Below are positions 18,586 to 28,290 of a DNA stretch of 64,000 nucleotides, in pieces; the stretch's first letter is position 1; each line of letters opens with the position of its first letter. The translations under genes were made by a program, and so were the position numbers. The stretch is from Aeromonas encheleia (GTDB lineage Bacteria; Pseudomonadota; Gammaproteobacteria; Enterobacterales; Aeromonadaceae), in assembly GCF_900637545.1 (NCBI RefSeq), contig NZ_LR134376.1:3615001-3679000 (forward strand), written 5' to 3'. The notes beneath the pieces were generated by a model. The model was not told the DNA's origin, did not search any database, and saw nothing but the letters and a program-made list of their open reading frames with translations.

Positions 18586-18645
18586 CTACACACATTCCAT
18601 CAACACTCGGGAGCTGAACTTGGTGATGGGCTCGTAAGGGAAAGG
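18586..18645 (-). pseudogene. Displaced second copy of the alr 3' end
   Basis: Read on the minus strand it encodes FPYEPITKFSSRVLMECV and a stop, against [18 protein letters not shown] at the real Alr C-terminus 108 bp away: 12 of 18 residues identical. Several codons differ only synonymously (Glu, Val, Arg). There is no start codon or ribosome site. It is a remnant of a diverged alr 3' end. Confidence 0.8.
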
Positions 18646-18693
18646 TCGCGCCTGTCTCCGCCATTCATTGCCTTCTAAACCGAGATCCCAGAC

Positions 18694-19767
18694 CTACACA
18701 TACTCCATAAATACCCGGGAGGTGAGCTTGGTGATCAGTTCGTAGGGAATGGTGCCTATCTCCTCGGCGACCCGCTCCACCGGCAAGCCTTCGCCCCAGA
18801 GCACGGCCTCGTCACCGGCCTTGTCGGTGGCGCCTGGGCCGAGATCCACTGTGGTCATGTCCATGGAGACCCGACCCACCAGCGGCACTATGCGGCCATT
18901 GACCAGCACCGAAGTACCGTTGGGCGCCATCCGGGGATAGCCGTCGCCATAACCGATGGCGATGACCCCGAGCCGGGTGTCACGGGTCGATACCCAGTTA
19001 GCGCCATAGCCCACCGGCTCGCCGGCCTTGTGATCGCGCACCGCGATGAGCTGGGTCTTGAGGGTCATCACGGGCTTGAGGTCGTAATCCGCCGCCACCG
19101 TATCCGGGAAGGGGGAGACGCCGTAGAGGATGACGCCGGGGCGCACCCAGTCGCAGTGGGAGTCAGGCCAGGCCAGGATGCCCGCCGAGTTCGCCATGGC
19201 GCGCTCGCCCTTGAGCGGCGCGGTCAGGCGGCTGAACAGGTCGATCTGCTCGCGGGTGGTGGGCTGCTCCAGCTCATCGGAGCGGCTGAAGTGGGTCATG
19301 ATGTTGAACGGCTGCACCACGTTCTTGCAGCGGGCCAGTCGCTCGATAAAGGCAGGCATCTCGTCGGCGCGCACCCCGAGCCGGTGCATGCCGGTGTCGA
19401 GCTTGAGCCAGGCCACCACGGGGGCCGGCAGCTCGGCCTGCTCCAGCGCCTCGAGCTGCTCCCAGGTGTGCACCGCGGTCTGCAGGTTGTTGGCCGCCAG
19501 CACCGGCAGATCCGCGCTCGAGAAGAAGCCTTCCAGCAGCACTATGGGCTTGACCACGGCGCAGGAGCGCAGCATCAGCGCCTCCTCGATGCGGGCCACC
19601 GCATAGGCGTCCGCATCCACCAGGGTGCGGGCGACCGGCAGCAGGCCATGGCCATAGGCGTTGGCCTTGACCACGGCGATGATCTTGCAGGAAGGGGCGT
19701 GGCGCTTGACCACGGCGAGGTTGTGGCGCAGGGCCGTCGTATCGATTTGGGCAATAGCCGCTTTCAT
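18694..19767 (-). CDS. alr: Alanine racemase
   Basis: 357 residues. PLP enzyme that makes D-alanine for peptidoglycan. The PLP lysine is Lys34 in [34 protein letters not shown], the Tyr in VGYGANW and [10 protein letters not shown] follow in family order. The ATG at 19767 matches the usual start ([16 protein letters not shown]); a longer frame adds 15 residues without family similarity. It lies directly downstream of dnaB, a conserved gammaproteobacterial pair. The last 18 codons are duplicated in diverged form downstream, so the present 3' end may be a replacement. Confidence 0.95.
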   Translation of the reverse strand: MKAAIAQIDTTALRHNLAVVKRHAPSCKIIAVVKANAYGHGLLPVARTLVDADAYAVARIEEALMLRSCAVVKPIVLLEGFFSSADLPVLAANNLQTAVHTWEQLEALEQAELPAPVVAWLKLDTGMHRLGVRADEMPAFIERLARCKNVVQPFNIMTHFSRSDELEQPTTREQIDLFSRLTAPLKGERAMANSAGILAWPDSHCDWVRPGVILYGVSPFPDTVAADYDLKPVMTLKTQLIAVRDHKAGEPVGYGANWVSTRDTRLGVIAIGYGDGYPRMAPNGTSVLVNGRIVPLVGRVSMDMTTVDLGPGATDKAGDEAVLWGEGLPVERVAEEIGTIPYELITKLTSRVFMEYV

Positions 19768-19828
19768 CTGTTTTCCCTTACGAGGGCATGATGGCGCACG
19801 CGCGCCAGGCACCGAGTGGTGTCATCCC

Positions 19829-19891
19829 TTAATAGTCATCGTCTAAGGCCGGACCGGCAGAATTGTCGAACCGGGAAAACTGTGTCTGGTA
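19829..19891 (-). pseudogene. Displaced second copy of the dnaB 3' end
   Basis: Minus-strand reading gives YQTQFSRFDNSAGPALDDDY and a TAA stop, against FQGQFSRFDNYAGPAFDDDY at the real DnaB C-terminus 86 bp away: 16 of 20 residues. Codons for Tyr, Asp, Asn and Phe differ synonymously. The 86-bp offset is out of frame with dnaB, so it is not a readthrough extension. A hairpin (CCGGGG/CCCCGG, 19893-19913) lies between the copies. Confidence 0.85.
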
Positions 19892-19914
19892 TCCGGGGCG
19901 ATCTCGACCCCGGC

Positions 19915-21315
19915 TTAGTAGTCATCATCAAACGCCGGACCGGCGTAGTTGTCGAACCGGGAGAACTGACCCTGGAAGGTGAGGCGCACCCGGCCTATGG
20001 GGCCGTTACGCTGCTTGCCGATGATGATCTCGGCAATCCCCTTGTCGGGACTGTCATCGTGATAGACCTCATCACGGTAGATAAACATGATCAGATCCGC
20101 ATCCTGCTCGATGGAGCCTGATTCCCGCAGATCCGAGTTGACCGGACGCTTGTCGGCCCGCTGCTCCAGGCTTCGGTTCAGCTGGGAGAGCGCCACCACC
20201 GGGCACTGCAGCTCTTTCGCCAGCGCCTTGAGGGAGCGGGAGATCTCACCGATCTCCAGGGTTCTGTTGTCGGACAGCGCCGGTACCCGCATCAGCTGCA
20301 GGTAGTCGATCATGATCATGCTGAGGCCGCCGTGCTCGCGGGCGATGCGCCGCGCACGGGAGCGCACGTCGGTCGGGGTCAGGCCGGAGGCGTCATCTAT
20401 GTACATCTTGCCCTTCTCGAGCAGCAGCCCCATGGTGGAGGAGAGGCGCGCCCAATCTTCATCGTCGAGCTGGCCGGTCCGCACCTTGGTCTGATCGATG
20501 CGCCCCACAGAGGCGAGCATACGCATGATGATCTGCTCGGAGGGCATCTCCAGGGAGAAGATCAGCACCGGTTTGTCGGCGGTGAGCGCCGCGTGCTCGC
20601 ACAGGTTCATGGCAAACGTCGTCTTGCCCATGGAGGGACGGGCCGCCACGATAATCAGATCCGAGCGCTGCAGGCCGGCGGTCATCTTGTCGAGATCGCC
20701 GTAACCGCTGGAGACCCCGGTCACCCCGTTGTGAGGGGTCTTGAACAGCTCCTCAATCTTGTCGACCGTCTGCTCCAGAATGAGCTTCAGGGGCTGCGGG
20801 CCCTCGTTGGCGCTGGAGCGCTGCTCGGCAATCTTGAATACCTTGCTCTCGGCCAGATCCAGCAGATCGCCCGAGGTGCGGCCCTGGGGCTCGTAACCCG
20901 CCTCGACGATCTCGTTGGCGACCGCGATCATCTCCCGCACCACGGCCCGCTCACGCACTATCTCGGCGTAGGCATTGATGTTGGCGGCGCTCGGGGTGTT
21001 CTTGGCGATCTCCACCAGATAGGCGAAGCCACCGGACTCCTCCAGCTGCTCGGAGCGCTCCAGCTCCTCCTGCAGGGTGATGAGATCGATGGGGTTGCCC
21101 GCGTTGGTGAGGCGGGTCATGGCCTGGAAGATCAGGCGGTGGGGACGGCTGTAGAAATCCTTGTCGATCACCCGCTCGGCCACCCGATCCCAGGCCTCGT
21201 TATCCAGCATCAGGCCGCCCAGTACGGACTGCTCGGCCTCAAAAGAGTGGGGGGGAACTTTCAGCTGTTGTGTCTTGGCGTCTTTTTTCGCCGTCACTTG
21301 CTCTGCCATACACAT
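19915..21315 (-). CDS. dnaB: Replicative DNA helicase DnaB
   Basis: 466 residues from the ATG at 21315; an ATG at 21309 (MAEQ) is equally possible, and neither has a strong ribosome site. Hexameric helicase that unwinds DNA at the replication fork. N-terminal domain (PPHSFEAEQSVLGGLMLDNEAW), linker, then a RecA-like domain with Walker A ARPSMGKTTFAMNL, the Walker B/H2 region MIMIDYLQLM, and KELQCPVVALSQLNRSLEQR. The tail is the acidic FDDDY. A diverged second copy of this tail lies downstream. Confidence 0.97.
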   Translation of the reverse strand: MCMAEQVTAKKDAKTQQLKVPPHSFEAEQSVLGGLMLDNEAWDRVAERVIDKDFYSRPHRLIFQAMTRLTNAGNPIDLITLQEELERSEQLEESGGFAYLVEIAKNTPSAANINAYAEIVRERAVVREMIAVANEIVEAGYEPQGRTSGDLLDLAESKVFKIAEQRSSANEGPQPLKLILEQTVDKIEELFKTPHNGVTGVSSGYGDLDKMTAGLQRSDLIIVAARPSMGKTTFAMNLCEHAALTADKPVLIFSLEMPSEQIIMRMLASVGRIDQTKVRTGQLDDEDWARLSSTMGLLLEKGKMYIDDASGLTPTDVRSRARRIAREHGGLSMIMIDYLQLMRVPALSDNRTLEIGEISRSLKALAKELQCPVVALSQLNRSLEQRADKRPVNSDLRESGSIEQDADLIMFIYRDEVYHDDSPDKGIAEIIIGKQRNGPIGRVRLTFQGQFSRFDNYAGPAFDDDY

Positions 21316-21459
21316 AAAAACCGCAGCGGGAAGGGGACGGGAATTTTACAAAAGAAACCCCGCCATCGCGAGCGCTAATGCGCGCTATTCACTTCGGATC
21401 GGGGCAACCCTCCTCCCCTGGGTTGCGGTCAAGGCACTTGGATGGGATTGCGGGCGGGC

Positions 21460-21561
21460 TCACACCACGATGAAGGGCCAGACCAGCGTCTGATCCTGCA
21501 CCTTGGCTCTCAACTTGTTGCGCAGCTTGCGCTCCTTGCGACTCGGCCGTCTGTTTCTCAT
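21460..21561 (-). CDS. Small basic protein, 33 residues, function unknown
   Basis: An ATG at 21561 with AGGAG 7 bases upstream opens a 33-codon frame ending TGA. The product starts MRNRRPSRKERKLRNK, is about one-third Arg/Lys and ends in a hydrophobic LVWPFIVV. It lies between dnaB and the Tim44-domain gene with its own upstream AT-rich palindrome (21603-21617). The strong ribosome site and biased composition support it; I do not recognise a family. Confidence 0.5.
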   Translation of the reverse strand: MRNRRPSRKERKLRNKLRAKVQDQTLVWPFIVV

Positions 21562-21740
21562 GCGGATTCTCCTCTGCGCTCCCCGGGATGGGGTAATCTG
21601 TTCATGAATAATTCATGCCAACCATGTTAATCATAGTCGCAAGCTGCAACACAAAAAGGGACCGGCAGCCTGCCATGCGCCTCGCTGAGCTTGCACAAGC
21701 AGAGCATGCCCCCACCTACATGAGAGTGAAAAGAGTCAAA

Positions 21741-22592
21741 ATGAAAAAGATGCTGACCCTGTTTGCCGTGATCCTGGCCATTGGCCTCGGGGCACCCATA
21801 GCCGAAGCCAAGAAATTTGGTGGCGGCGGATCCTTTGGCAAGAGCTACAAGACGGCGCCGGCCCAACCGGCTCCAACCGCCGCACCGGTGAACGGTAAGA
21901 ACCCGACCCTGGCCGCGGCGCCCAAGAAGAGCGGCATGATGGGCGGCCTGCTCGGCGGCCTGCTGGCCGGCGGCCTGTTCGCCTACCTGCTGGGTAGCGG
22001 CGCATTCGAAGGTCTGCAGGGCATGGACATGCTGCTGATCGCCCTGCTGGCCCTGGGTGCCGTCTTCCTGCTGCGCACCCTGCGCAAGAACAAGGCGGCG
22101 ACGGCCCAGCCACAGGCAGCCTATGCGGGTTATCAGCCCCCGGTCGCACCCCAGCAGTTCGAGCAGAGCCACGGTGCTCCGCAGGCGACCGGCTTCGCCG
22201 ACAGTGACGTGCCGTTCCGTCTGCCTCCCGGCTTTGACATGAATGGCTTCCTGTCCGGCGCGCGCGATCACTATCGCACCCTGCAAGAGGCCTGGAACAA
22301 GAACGATCTGGAGAAGGTACGCGAGTACGTGAGCCCGGAGCTGTTCGAACAGCTCAAGGCCGAGCGTGCCAAGTTGACCGGTGAGCAGCATACCGAAGTC
22401 ATGTATGTGGACACCCAGCTGGTACGCGCCGACTACGGCAGCGACTGGGCCCAGGTCAGCGTGCGCTTCAGCGGTCGCTACATGGACCGTCAGGAGCAGG
22501 TCGAGGAAGACATCAAAGAGGTGTGGCACCTCGAGCGCAACCTGACCAAGGACAATGCCCCCTGGCACATCGCCGGTATCGAGCAGCTGTAA
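21741..22592 (+). CDS. Tim44-domain membrane protein
   Basis: 283 residues. Signal-like N-terminal helix (MKKMLTLFAVILAIGLGAPI), a Gly-rich KKFGGGGSFGKSYKT segment, a Pro/Ala linker, a Gly-rich hydrophobic region (MMGGLLGGLLAGGLFAYLL) and a further helix (about 94-110), then a C-terminal Tim44-like domain (about 160-283; LQEAWNKNDLEKVREYVSPEL, DTQLVRADYG, VWHLERNLTKDNAPWHIAGIEQL). Proteins of this layout are widespread in proteobacteria and of unknown role. The ATG at 21741 is chosen because it begins the signal segment. Confidence 0.85.
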   Translation: MKKMLTLFAVILAIGLGAPIAEAKKFGGGGSFGKSYKTAPAQPAPTAAPVNGKNPTLAAAPKKSGMMGGLLGGLLAGGLFAYLLGSGAFEGLQGMDMLLIALLALGAVFLLRTLRKNKAATAQPQAAYAGYQPPVAPQQFEQSHGAPQATGFADSDVPFRLPPGFDMNGFLSGARDHYRTLQEAWNKNDLEKVREYVSPELFEQLKAERAKLTGEQHTEVMYVDTQLVRADYGSDWAQVSVRFSGRYMDRQEQVEEDIKEVWHLERNLTKDNAPWHIAGIEQL

Positions 22593-22613
22593 GCGCTCCC
22601 ATCCGGCAAGCAT

Positions 22614-22643
22614 GATAAAGGCGACCTCAGGGTCGCCTTTTTA
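22614..22643 (+). terminator. Terminator of the Tim44-domain gene
   Basis: Stem AAGGCGACC/GGGTCGCCTT with loop TCA followed by TTTTTATT. Confidence 0.85.
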
Positions 22644-22734
22644 TTGGCACTAAATATAGAAGACGTTATTCCGGCGCCACCATGACAGCTCGCCAATATT
22701 GCCTCACCGCCGAGCCGGGTGACATCATAAATAT

Positions 22735-22768
22735 GAAAGAGGCAGCCTGGGCTGCCTCTTTCGCTTTA
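22735..22768 (-). terminator. Terminator of the 5'-nucleotidase gene
   Basis: Twelve- to thirteen-base stem GAAAGAGGCAGCC/GGCTGCCTCTTTC, 20 bp beyond the stop of the minus-strand nucleotidase gene. The T-tract is short on either strand. Confidence 0.65.
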
Positions 22769-22787
22769 TGGGTGCAGGACCCTGTCG

Positions 22788-24458
22788 TTATTTACAGCCA
22801 TCAAGCGAGGCGGAATTAACATAGCTCACCTCGCCGGCTGGCTGATAATCGGCCACCAGTATGGTCTTCTTCGCCTCGATATACTCCTTCAATACCCCGG
22901 CATCCACCAGACCGGCGTTGATGGTATTGATCTTCGGATAGCCATCGCCACCGGCCGCGCTGAAGCTCGGGATGGCAAAGCTGTAGACCGCGGCCGGATC
23001 GAACGCCTTGCCGCCCACGCTGGTGATGGTCACGCTCTTGGCCTGGCAATCCACCGCCATCTTGATGCCACCAAACTGGGCATAGCCACCGGTGTTGACT
23101 GTCTTGGTCGCCACCTGGCCCAGATAGGTCACCAGCTCGCTGCCGCTCATGGTCGCCTTGTTGACCGTGTTGCCAAACGGATGCACGGTCAGCACGTCGC
23201 GATAGCTGATGTCGCCGGCGGCGATGGAGGCACGCACCCCACCCGAGTTGACGATGGCAAAGTCGGTGCTCAGCTTCTGCGCCGTGGCGGTGGTGATCAG
23301 GCGACCCAGGTTGGTCTGCTTGTTGCGCACATTGGCACGCTCACCGTCCAGCAGGCCGTCGGTGGAACCAATTACCACGCCCAACTCCTGCTGACCCTTC
23401 TCCTGATAGGTGAGCAGAGTGTTGTACAGCTCGGGATCCTTGGTGATCTCCTCCTGAATGAAGGCACCCCCAGCGTCTTTGAGATTGACCGGGATCAGCT
23501 CATAGCTGGTCAGGGTCAGCTTGCCATTCTGGTAGTCGAACTGGGCGCGGCCCACATACTTGCCCCACTCGTGAGCCTGCATGATCCAGGTGCCGTTCTG
23601 CTGATCCGGCAGGCAGTCGTCACCCGGCTTGAAGTCGGCATACTTGTTCACCGTCCCCGGCTCCATGCAGACCGGATTCTGGGAGTGGCCGCCGATGATG
23701 GCGTCCAGGGTGCCGGCCGGCAGCGCACGGGCCATCTCGACATCGCCGGGGGCGTTGCTGCCGTGCTGACCATCCTCGTAGTGACCCATGTGGGTGATGG
23801 CGAAGACCAGGTTCGCCTCTTTGTCGGCACGGATCTGCTTGCCGAGCTTGGCCGCCTCCGTGGTCGGATCGCGGAACTCCAGGGTCTGGACGTTGTTGGG
23901 ATCCACCAGCTGGGCGGTGTCTTCGGTGGTCAGCCCCAGCACGGCGACCTTGAGGCCATTCTCCAGCTTGAACACCTTGTAGGGGTCGAAGTAGCGCTTG
24001 CCGCTGGTCTTGTCGTAGATGTTGGCGGAGATCATGGGGAACTTGGCCCACTGACGCTGCTTCTCCAAGATGGTCAGGGGGTTGTCAAACTCGTGGTTGC
24101 CCACGGCCATGGCATCGTAGCGAATGCTGTTCATGGCCATGAAGTCCGGCTCCGCATCCTGCAGATCCGACTCGGGCACCCCGGTGTTCACGTCACCACC
24201 GGAGAGCACCAGCACCTCGCTGCCGGCCGCCTTGGCCTCGCCACGCAGACGCTCGACCAGCGTCTTCTGGGCCGCCATGCCATATTCACCCTTGTCATTG
24301 TGCCAGAAGCGACCATGGGTATCGTTGGTATGCAGGACGGTGAGTTTGCAGACATTCTCGCTGCAGGGGGCGACACTTTCATTGCTGGAGGTATTACAGC
24401 CACTCAGCGCGGCGAGCACAGCCAGTGCGACACTTCCTTTGACAAATTTATAATTCAT
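22788..24458 (-). CDS. 5'-nucleotidase / UDP-sugar hydrolase lipoprotein (NutA/UshA type)
   Basis: 556 residues from the ATG at 24458, which has AAGGTG 8 bases upstream; another ATG two codons earlier is too close to that site. Calcineurin-like phosphoesterase with a C-terminal 5'-nucleotidase domain. Metal-site motifs seen: LHTNDTHGRF, LSGGDVNTG, AVGNHEFD, THMGHYEDG and IIGGHSQNP. The substrate domain has NSGGVRASI and HPFGNTVN. A lipobox (LAALSGC) marks it as a lipoprotein, as in Vibrio NutA, rather than soluble periplasmic UshA. It should degrade extracellular nucleotides for uptake. Confidence 0.88.
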   Translation of the reverse strand: MNYKFVKGSVALAVLAALSGCNTSSNESVAPCSENVCKLTVLHTNDTHGRFWHNDKGEYGMAAQKTLVERLRGEAKAAGSEVLVLSGGDVNTGVPESDLQDAEPDFMAMNSIRYDAMAVGNHEFDNPLTILEKQRQWAKFPMISANIYDKTSGKRYFDPYKVFKLENGLKVAVLGLTTEDTAQLVDPNNVQTLEFRDPTTEAAKLGKQIRADKEANLVFAITHMGHYEDGQHGSNAPGDVEMARALPAGTLDAIIGGHSQNPVCMEPGTVNKYADFKPGDDCLPDQQNGTWIMQAHEWGKYVGRAQFDYQNGKLTLTSYELIPVNLKDAGGAFIQEEITKDPELYNTLLTYQEKGQQELGVVIGSTDGLLDGERANVRNKQTNLGRLITTATAQKLSTDFAIVNSGGVRASIAAGDISYRDVLTVHPFGNTVNKATMSGSELVTYLGQVATKTVNTGGYAQFGGIKMAVDCQAKSVTITSVGGKAFDPAAVYSFAIPSFSAAGGDGYPKINTINAGLVDAGVLKEYIEAKKTILVADYQPAGEVSYVNSASLDGCK

Positions 24459-24715
24459 TTCCATATCACCTTGTTATTTTGTTATTGGACGACCCAAGCC
24501 ATTAGGTCGGGCGGTAATATAACAAACAACATGTGACGCTTTTTCATCGGTGACTCACAAATTCCGCTAAATGTGATCATCTGCGCAACTTGCTTTCTCA
24601 TTCTGATATTTCGATCGTTTTCCCGTCATGCCGCGTGGGTCGCGCACCGGGATGGCAGCCTGAGCGGCGCAGTTATGGCATACTTTCCGCCAATCGATGC
24701 CAAGGAGAGCCGTGA

Positions 24716-25057
24716 ATGGCAAAGTACGACAAGATTTCCCCCGAGACCCAGCAAGAGGCGATGAAGATCGCCCGCGCCAACCAGAAGCCGGGCCAGACCA
24801 AGGAGCAGACCCAGCTGATCGCCCAGGGGATCCAGAAGGGGGTCGACGAATACAAGAAGCAGATGAAGGCGCGGGCCCGCGAGGCCAGCCGCCAGAAGAA
24901 GCTGCAGGCCAAGGCGAAACAGCCGCAGCAGGGCGAGCATGAGGAAGAGACCCATGAGATCGAGCTGATCGAGGTCTCCCGCCAGCATCCCCTGCCCTGG
25001 ATCCTGTTGCTGCTGAGCTGGCTGGGCTTTGCCGCCGCCTGGTTCTGGCTGCGCTGA
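24716..25057 (+). CDS. DUF2956-family small membrane protein
   Basis: 113 residues. A conserved basic N-terminal half (MAKYDKISPETQQEAMKIAR, KPGQTKEQTQLIAQGI, VDEYKKQMKARARE), a charged linker, then one C-terminal transmembrane helix (PWILLLLSWLGFAAAWFWL). Matches the DUF2956 family of gammaproteobacteria; function unknown. AAGGAG lies 9 bases before the ATG. A diverged echo of its last codons lies about 60 bp downstream. Confidence 0.8.
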   Translation: MAKYDKISPETQQEAMKIARANQKPGQTKEQTQLIAQGIQKGVDEYKKQMKARAREASRQKKLQAKAKQPQQGEHEEETHEIELIEVSRQHPLPWILLLLSWLGFAAAWFWLR

Positions 25058-25085
25058 TCCCGCCCCAGGCAAAGGTTTGCCTGGG

Positions 25086-25117
25086 ATCGGCTTCACAGCC
25101 TGGGGCTGGCACGCTGG
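25086..25117 (+). pseudogene. Possible displaced copy of the DUF2956 gene 3' end
   Basis: GGCTTC-ACA-GCCTGGGGCTGGCACGCTGG parallels the real 3' end at 25025-25057, encoding GFTAWGWHAG against GFAAAWFWLR, with a 3-bp and a 1-bp gap and no stop at the matching place. It is the weakest of the six 3'-end echoes in the window. Confidence 0.4.
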
Positions 25118-25273
25118 TCATGTCCCGCGCCGGCTGATTAAATCCCGCCTCCCATCGTCCTGGGGCCACGCTGTCCCTGCCCCGTGCAGCGCCGAGGCCA
25201 CGCCTGCCTGCCACCATCGGCAGGACGATGATGCACTCGGCCCCACTCATCCACCGTCTGGAGACCCTCTATC

Positions 25274-25609
25274 ATGAACCCGGCCCCGCTCTATCTGTTG
25301 GCCCCCCTGGTACTGTTTATCGTGACCCTGGTGCTCTATCGCATCTCGCCGCTGCGGGCCGTCGCGGCCGGCAGCGCCCGTTGGTTCATCCTGCCCGCCT
25401 TCACCCTGTTCATCCTGCTCATCGTCATCAATGGCGCCGCCGACCCGGCCCTGCGCAGCCCGGGCTTTCACTGGCTGATGCCCGGGCTTGGCTTCGCGCT
25501 CTGCCTGTTCCCGGCGCTGCCCAAGGCGCTGGTGCCCCGCCTCGCCATCAAGGAGGGCGCCTTCGCCGCCCTCGGTCTGATGCTGATGAGCCTGGCCATG
25601 GTGTATTGA
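25274..25609 (+). CDS. Small four-helix membrane protein, function unknown
   Basis: 111 residues with four predicted transmembrane helices (about 5-22, 37-53, 66-84 and 93-110). Short polar loops carry RISPLRAVAAGSARW and PKALVPRLAIKEG. GGAG precedes the ATG at 25274. I do not recognise a characterised family. A hairpin follows 28 bp after the stop. Confidence 0.7.
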   Translation: MNPAPLYLLAPLVLFIVTLVLYRISPLRAVAAGSARWFILPAFTLFILLIVINGAADPALRSPGFHWLMPGLGFALCLFPALPKALVPRLAIKEGAFAALGLMLMSLAMVY

Positions 25610-25637
25610 CGGCAGAAAGTGGTGATATCTGACGGAC

Positions 25638-25667
25638 CAAGAGGCGCCCTGTGACGGGCGCCTCTTG
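25638..25667. terminator. Hairpin terminator
   Basis: Perfect 12-bp stem CAAGAGGCGCCC/GGGCGCCTCTTG with loop TGTGAC; no T-run, so intrinsic strength is uncertain. Confidence 0.6.
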
Positions 25668-25722
25668 TACAAATAATGGCCTGCAGGCATCTTGGTGGAC
25701 GGATAACCGGCAAGGAGGCCAG

Positions 25723-26589
25723 ATGGACAATGCATCCGATTTCATGGCGCAGTGGGATTATCAGGATCCCGCCGCCACCGCCCTGCGCTTTCAAGCACTG
25801 CTGCCCGAGGCGCGCGCTGCCGACCTGCAGTACGAGCTGGAGCTGCTCACTCAGATAGCCCGCACCCATTCGCTGCAACGCCAGTTCGACCAGGCCCATC
25901 GGCTGCTCGACGAGATAGAACCCCGCCTCACCGATGCCACCCCGCGGGCCCGCCTTCGTACCCTGCTGGAGCGAGGGCGGACGTTCAACTCCGCTGGCGA
26001 CAAGGCCACAGCCAGAGCCCTGTTTGAACAGGCCTGGCAGCAGGGGGTGAAGCACGAGGAGCGCTATCTGGCCATCGATGCGGCCCACATGGTGGCCATC
26101 GCCGCCCCGCTGGAAGAACAGAGCCGCTGGCACCAGCTGGCGATGGCATTGGCCGAGCGCAGTTCCGATGAAAAGGCGCGGGGCTGGCTCGCCACGCTCT
26201 ACAACAACCAGGGCTGGACCCTGTTCGAGCTGGGCCACCTCGACGAGGCCATCGTCTGTCAGCAGAAGTGCCTGGCCTGGCACGAGCAGCACAACAACCA
26301 GGCCAAGGCCTTTATCGCCCGCTGGAGCCTGGCACGCCTGAGTCGGGCCCAGGACCAGCCTGAGCGGGCCATGACCGAGCTGACGCAGCTGCGGGACGAC
26401 ATGGCCGCCGCCGGCGTCCCCGAGGATGGCTATGTGTTTGAAGAGCTGGGGGAGAATGCGCTGGCGCTGAACGATCCGGCGGTGACCGAATACTTTGCCC
26501 GCGCCTGGTTTCTGCTGTCACAGGATGGCTGGCTGCAGGCCAACGAGGCAGAGCGGCTGGCCAGGCTCAAGCGCCTCGCCAAGCTCTAG
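25723..26589 (+). CDS. TPR-repeat protein, function unknown
   Basis: 288 residues, all helical, with tetratricopeptide-type repeats: THSLQRQFDQAHRLLDEIEP (about 45-65), LERGRTFNSAGDKATARALF (about 80-105), YNNQGWTLFELGHLDEAIVC (about 160-185) and a later pair. No signal peptide, so probably a cytoplasmic scaffold or protein-binding factor. AAGGAGG at 25712-25718 fixes the ATG at 25723. It resembles uncharacterised TPR proteins of Aeromonas and Vibrio type; no partner is evident from the neighbours. Confidence 0.75.
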   Translation: MDNASDFMAQWDYQDPAATALRFQALLPEARAADLQYELELLTQIARTHSLQRQFDQAHRLLDEIEPRLTDATPRARLRTLLERGRTFNSAGDKATARALFEQAWQQGVKHEERYLAIDAAHMVAIAAPLEEQSRWHQLAMALAERSSDEKARGWLATLYNNQGWTLFELGHLDEAIVCQQKCLAWHEQHNNQAKAFIARWSLARLSRAQDQPERAMTELTQLRDDMAAAGVPEDGYVFEELGENALALNDPAVTEYFARAWFLLSQDGWLQANEAERLARLKRLAKL

Positions 26590-26599
26590 CAATAACACA

Positions 26600-26625
26600 G
26601 CGGGGCGGCCAGTTGGCCGCCCCGC
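26600..26625. terminator. Hairpin after the TPR gene
   Basis: Perfect 12-bp stem GCGGGGCGGCCA/TGGCCGCCCCGC with a 2-base loop, 10 bp after the stop; no T-run. Confidence 0.55.
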
Positions 26626-26672
26626 ACACAAGCGCATCTGCCCAGGATGACGGATGCCATCCCGCCCCCGCC

Positions 26673-26738
26673 TCAGGCTATGCTCGCCTCTTCCCAGCCC
26701 TGCTTCTTGCGATAGATAGAGGTTGAGCGGGCTGATCT
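26673..26738 (-). pseudogene. Displaced second copy of the luxO-like 3' end
   Basis: Minus-strand reading gives TSIYRKKQGWEEASIA and a TGA stop, against STIYRKKQNWEEANQL in the real gene 66 bp away. Homology extends through the whole 66-bp unit to the real stop codon, but a 1-bp indel in the copy breaks the frame upstream of the matching segment. It lies immediately after the gene with no spacer. Confidence 0.75.
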
Positions 26739-28151
<1,413 letters not shown>

Positions 28152-28247
28152 CCTTGCGATTGATTTTGTTGTCTATTCTGGGGGCTAGCCGCCACACACT
28201 CAAGCCGCGGCCAGCCTCTTTCTCCCGCCGACGGCGAGCGACACAAG

Positions 28248-28277
28248 TAAAAACGGCTCCCTGAGGAGCCGTTTTTG
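28248..28277. terminator. Terminator of fkpA
   Basis: Stem AAAAACGGCTCC/GGAGCCGTTTTT with loop CTGA; T5 runs on both strands. Confidence 0.88.
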
Positions 28278-28290
28278 TGCAGTATCCTGC

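Noticed and set aside
18586..18750. Stop-codon readthrough giving alternative C-termini for the echo genes
   Set aside because: Offsets of 86, 77 and 71 bp are out of frame, and one echo has lost its stop, so readthrough cannot be general.
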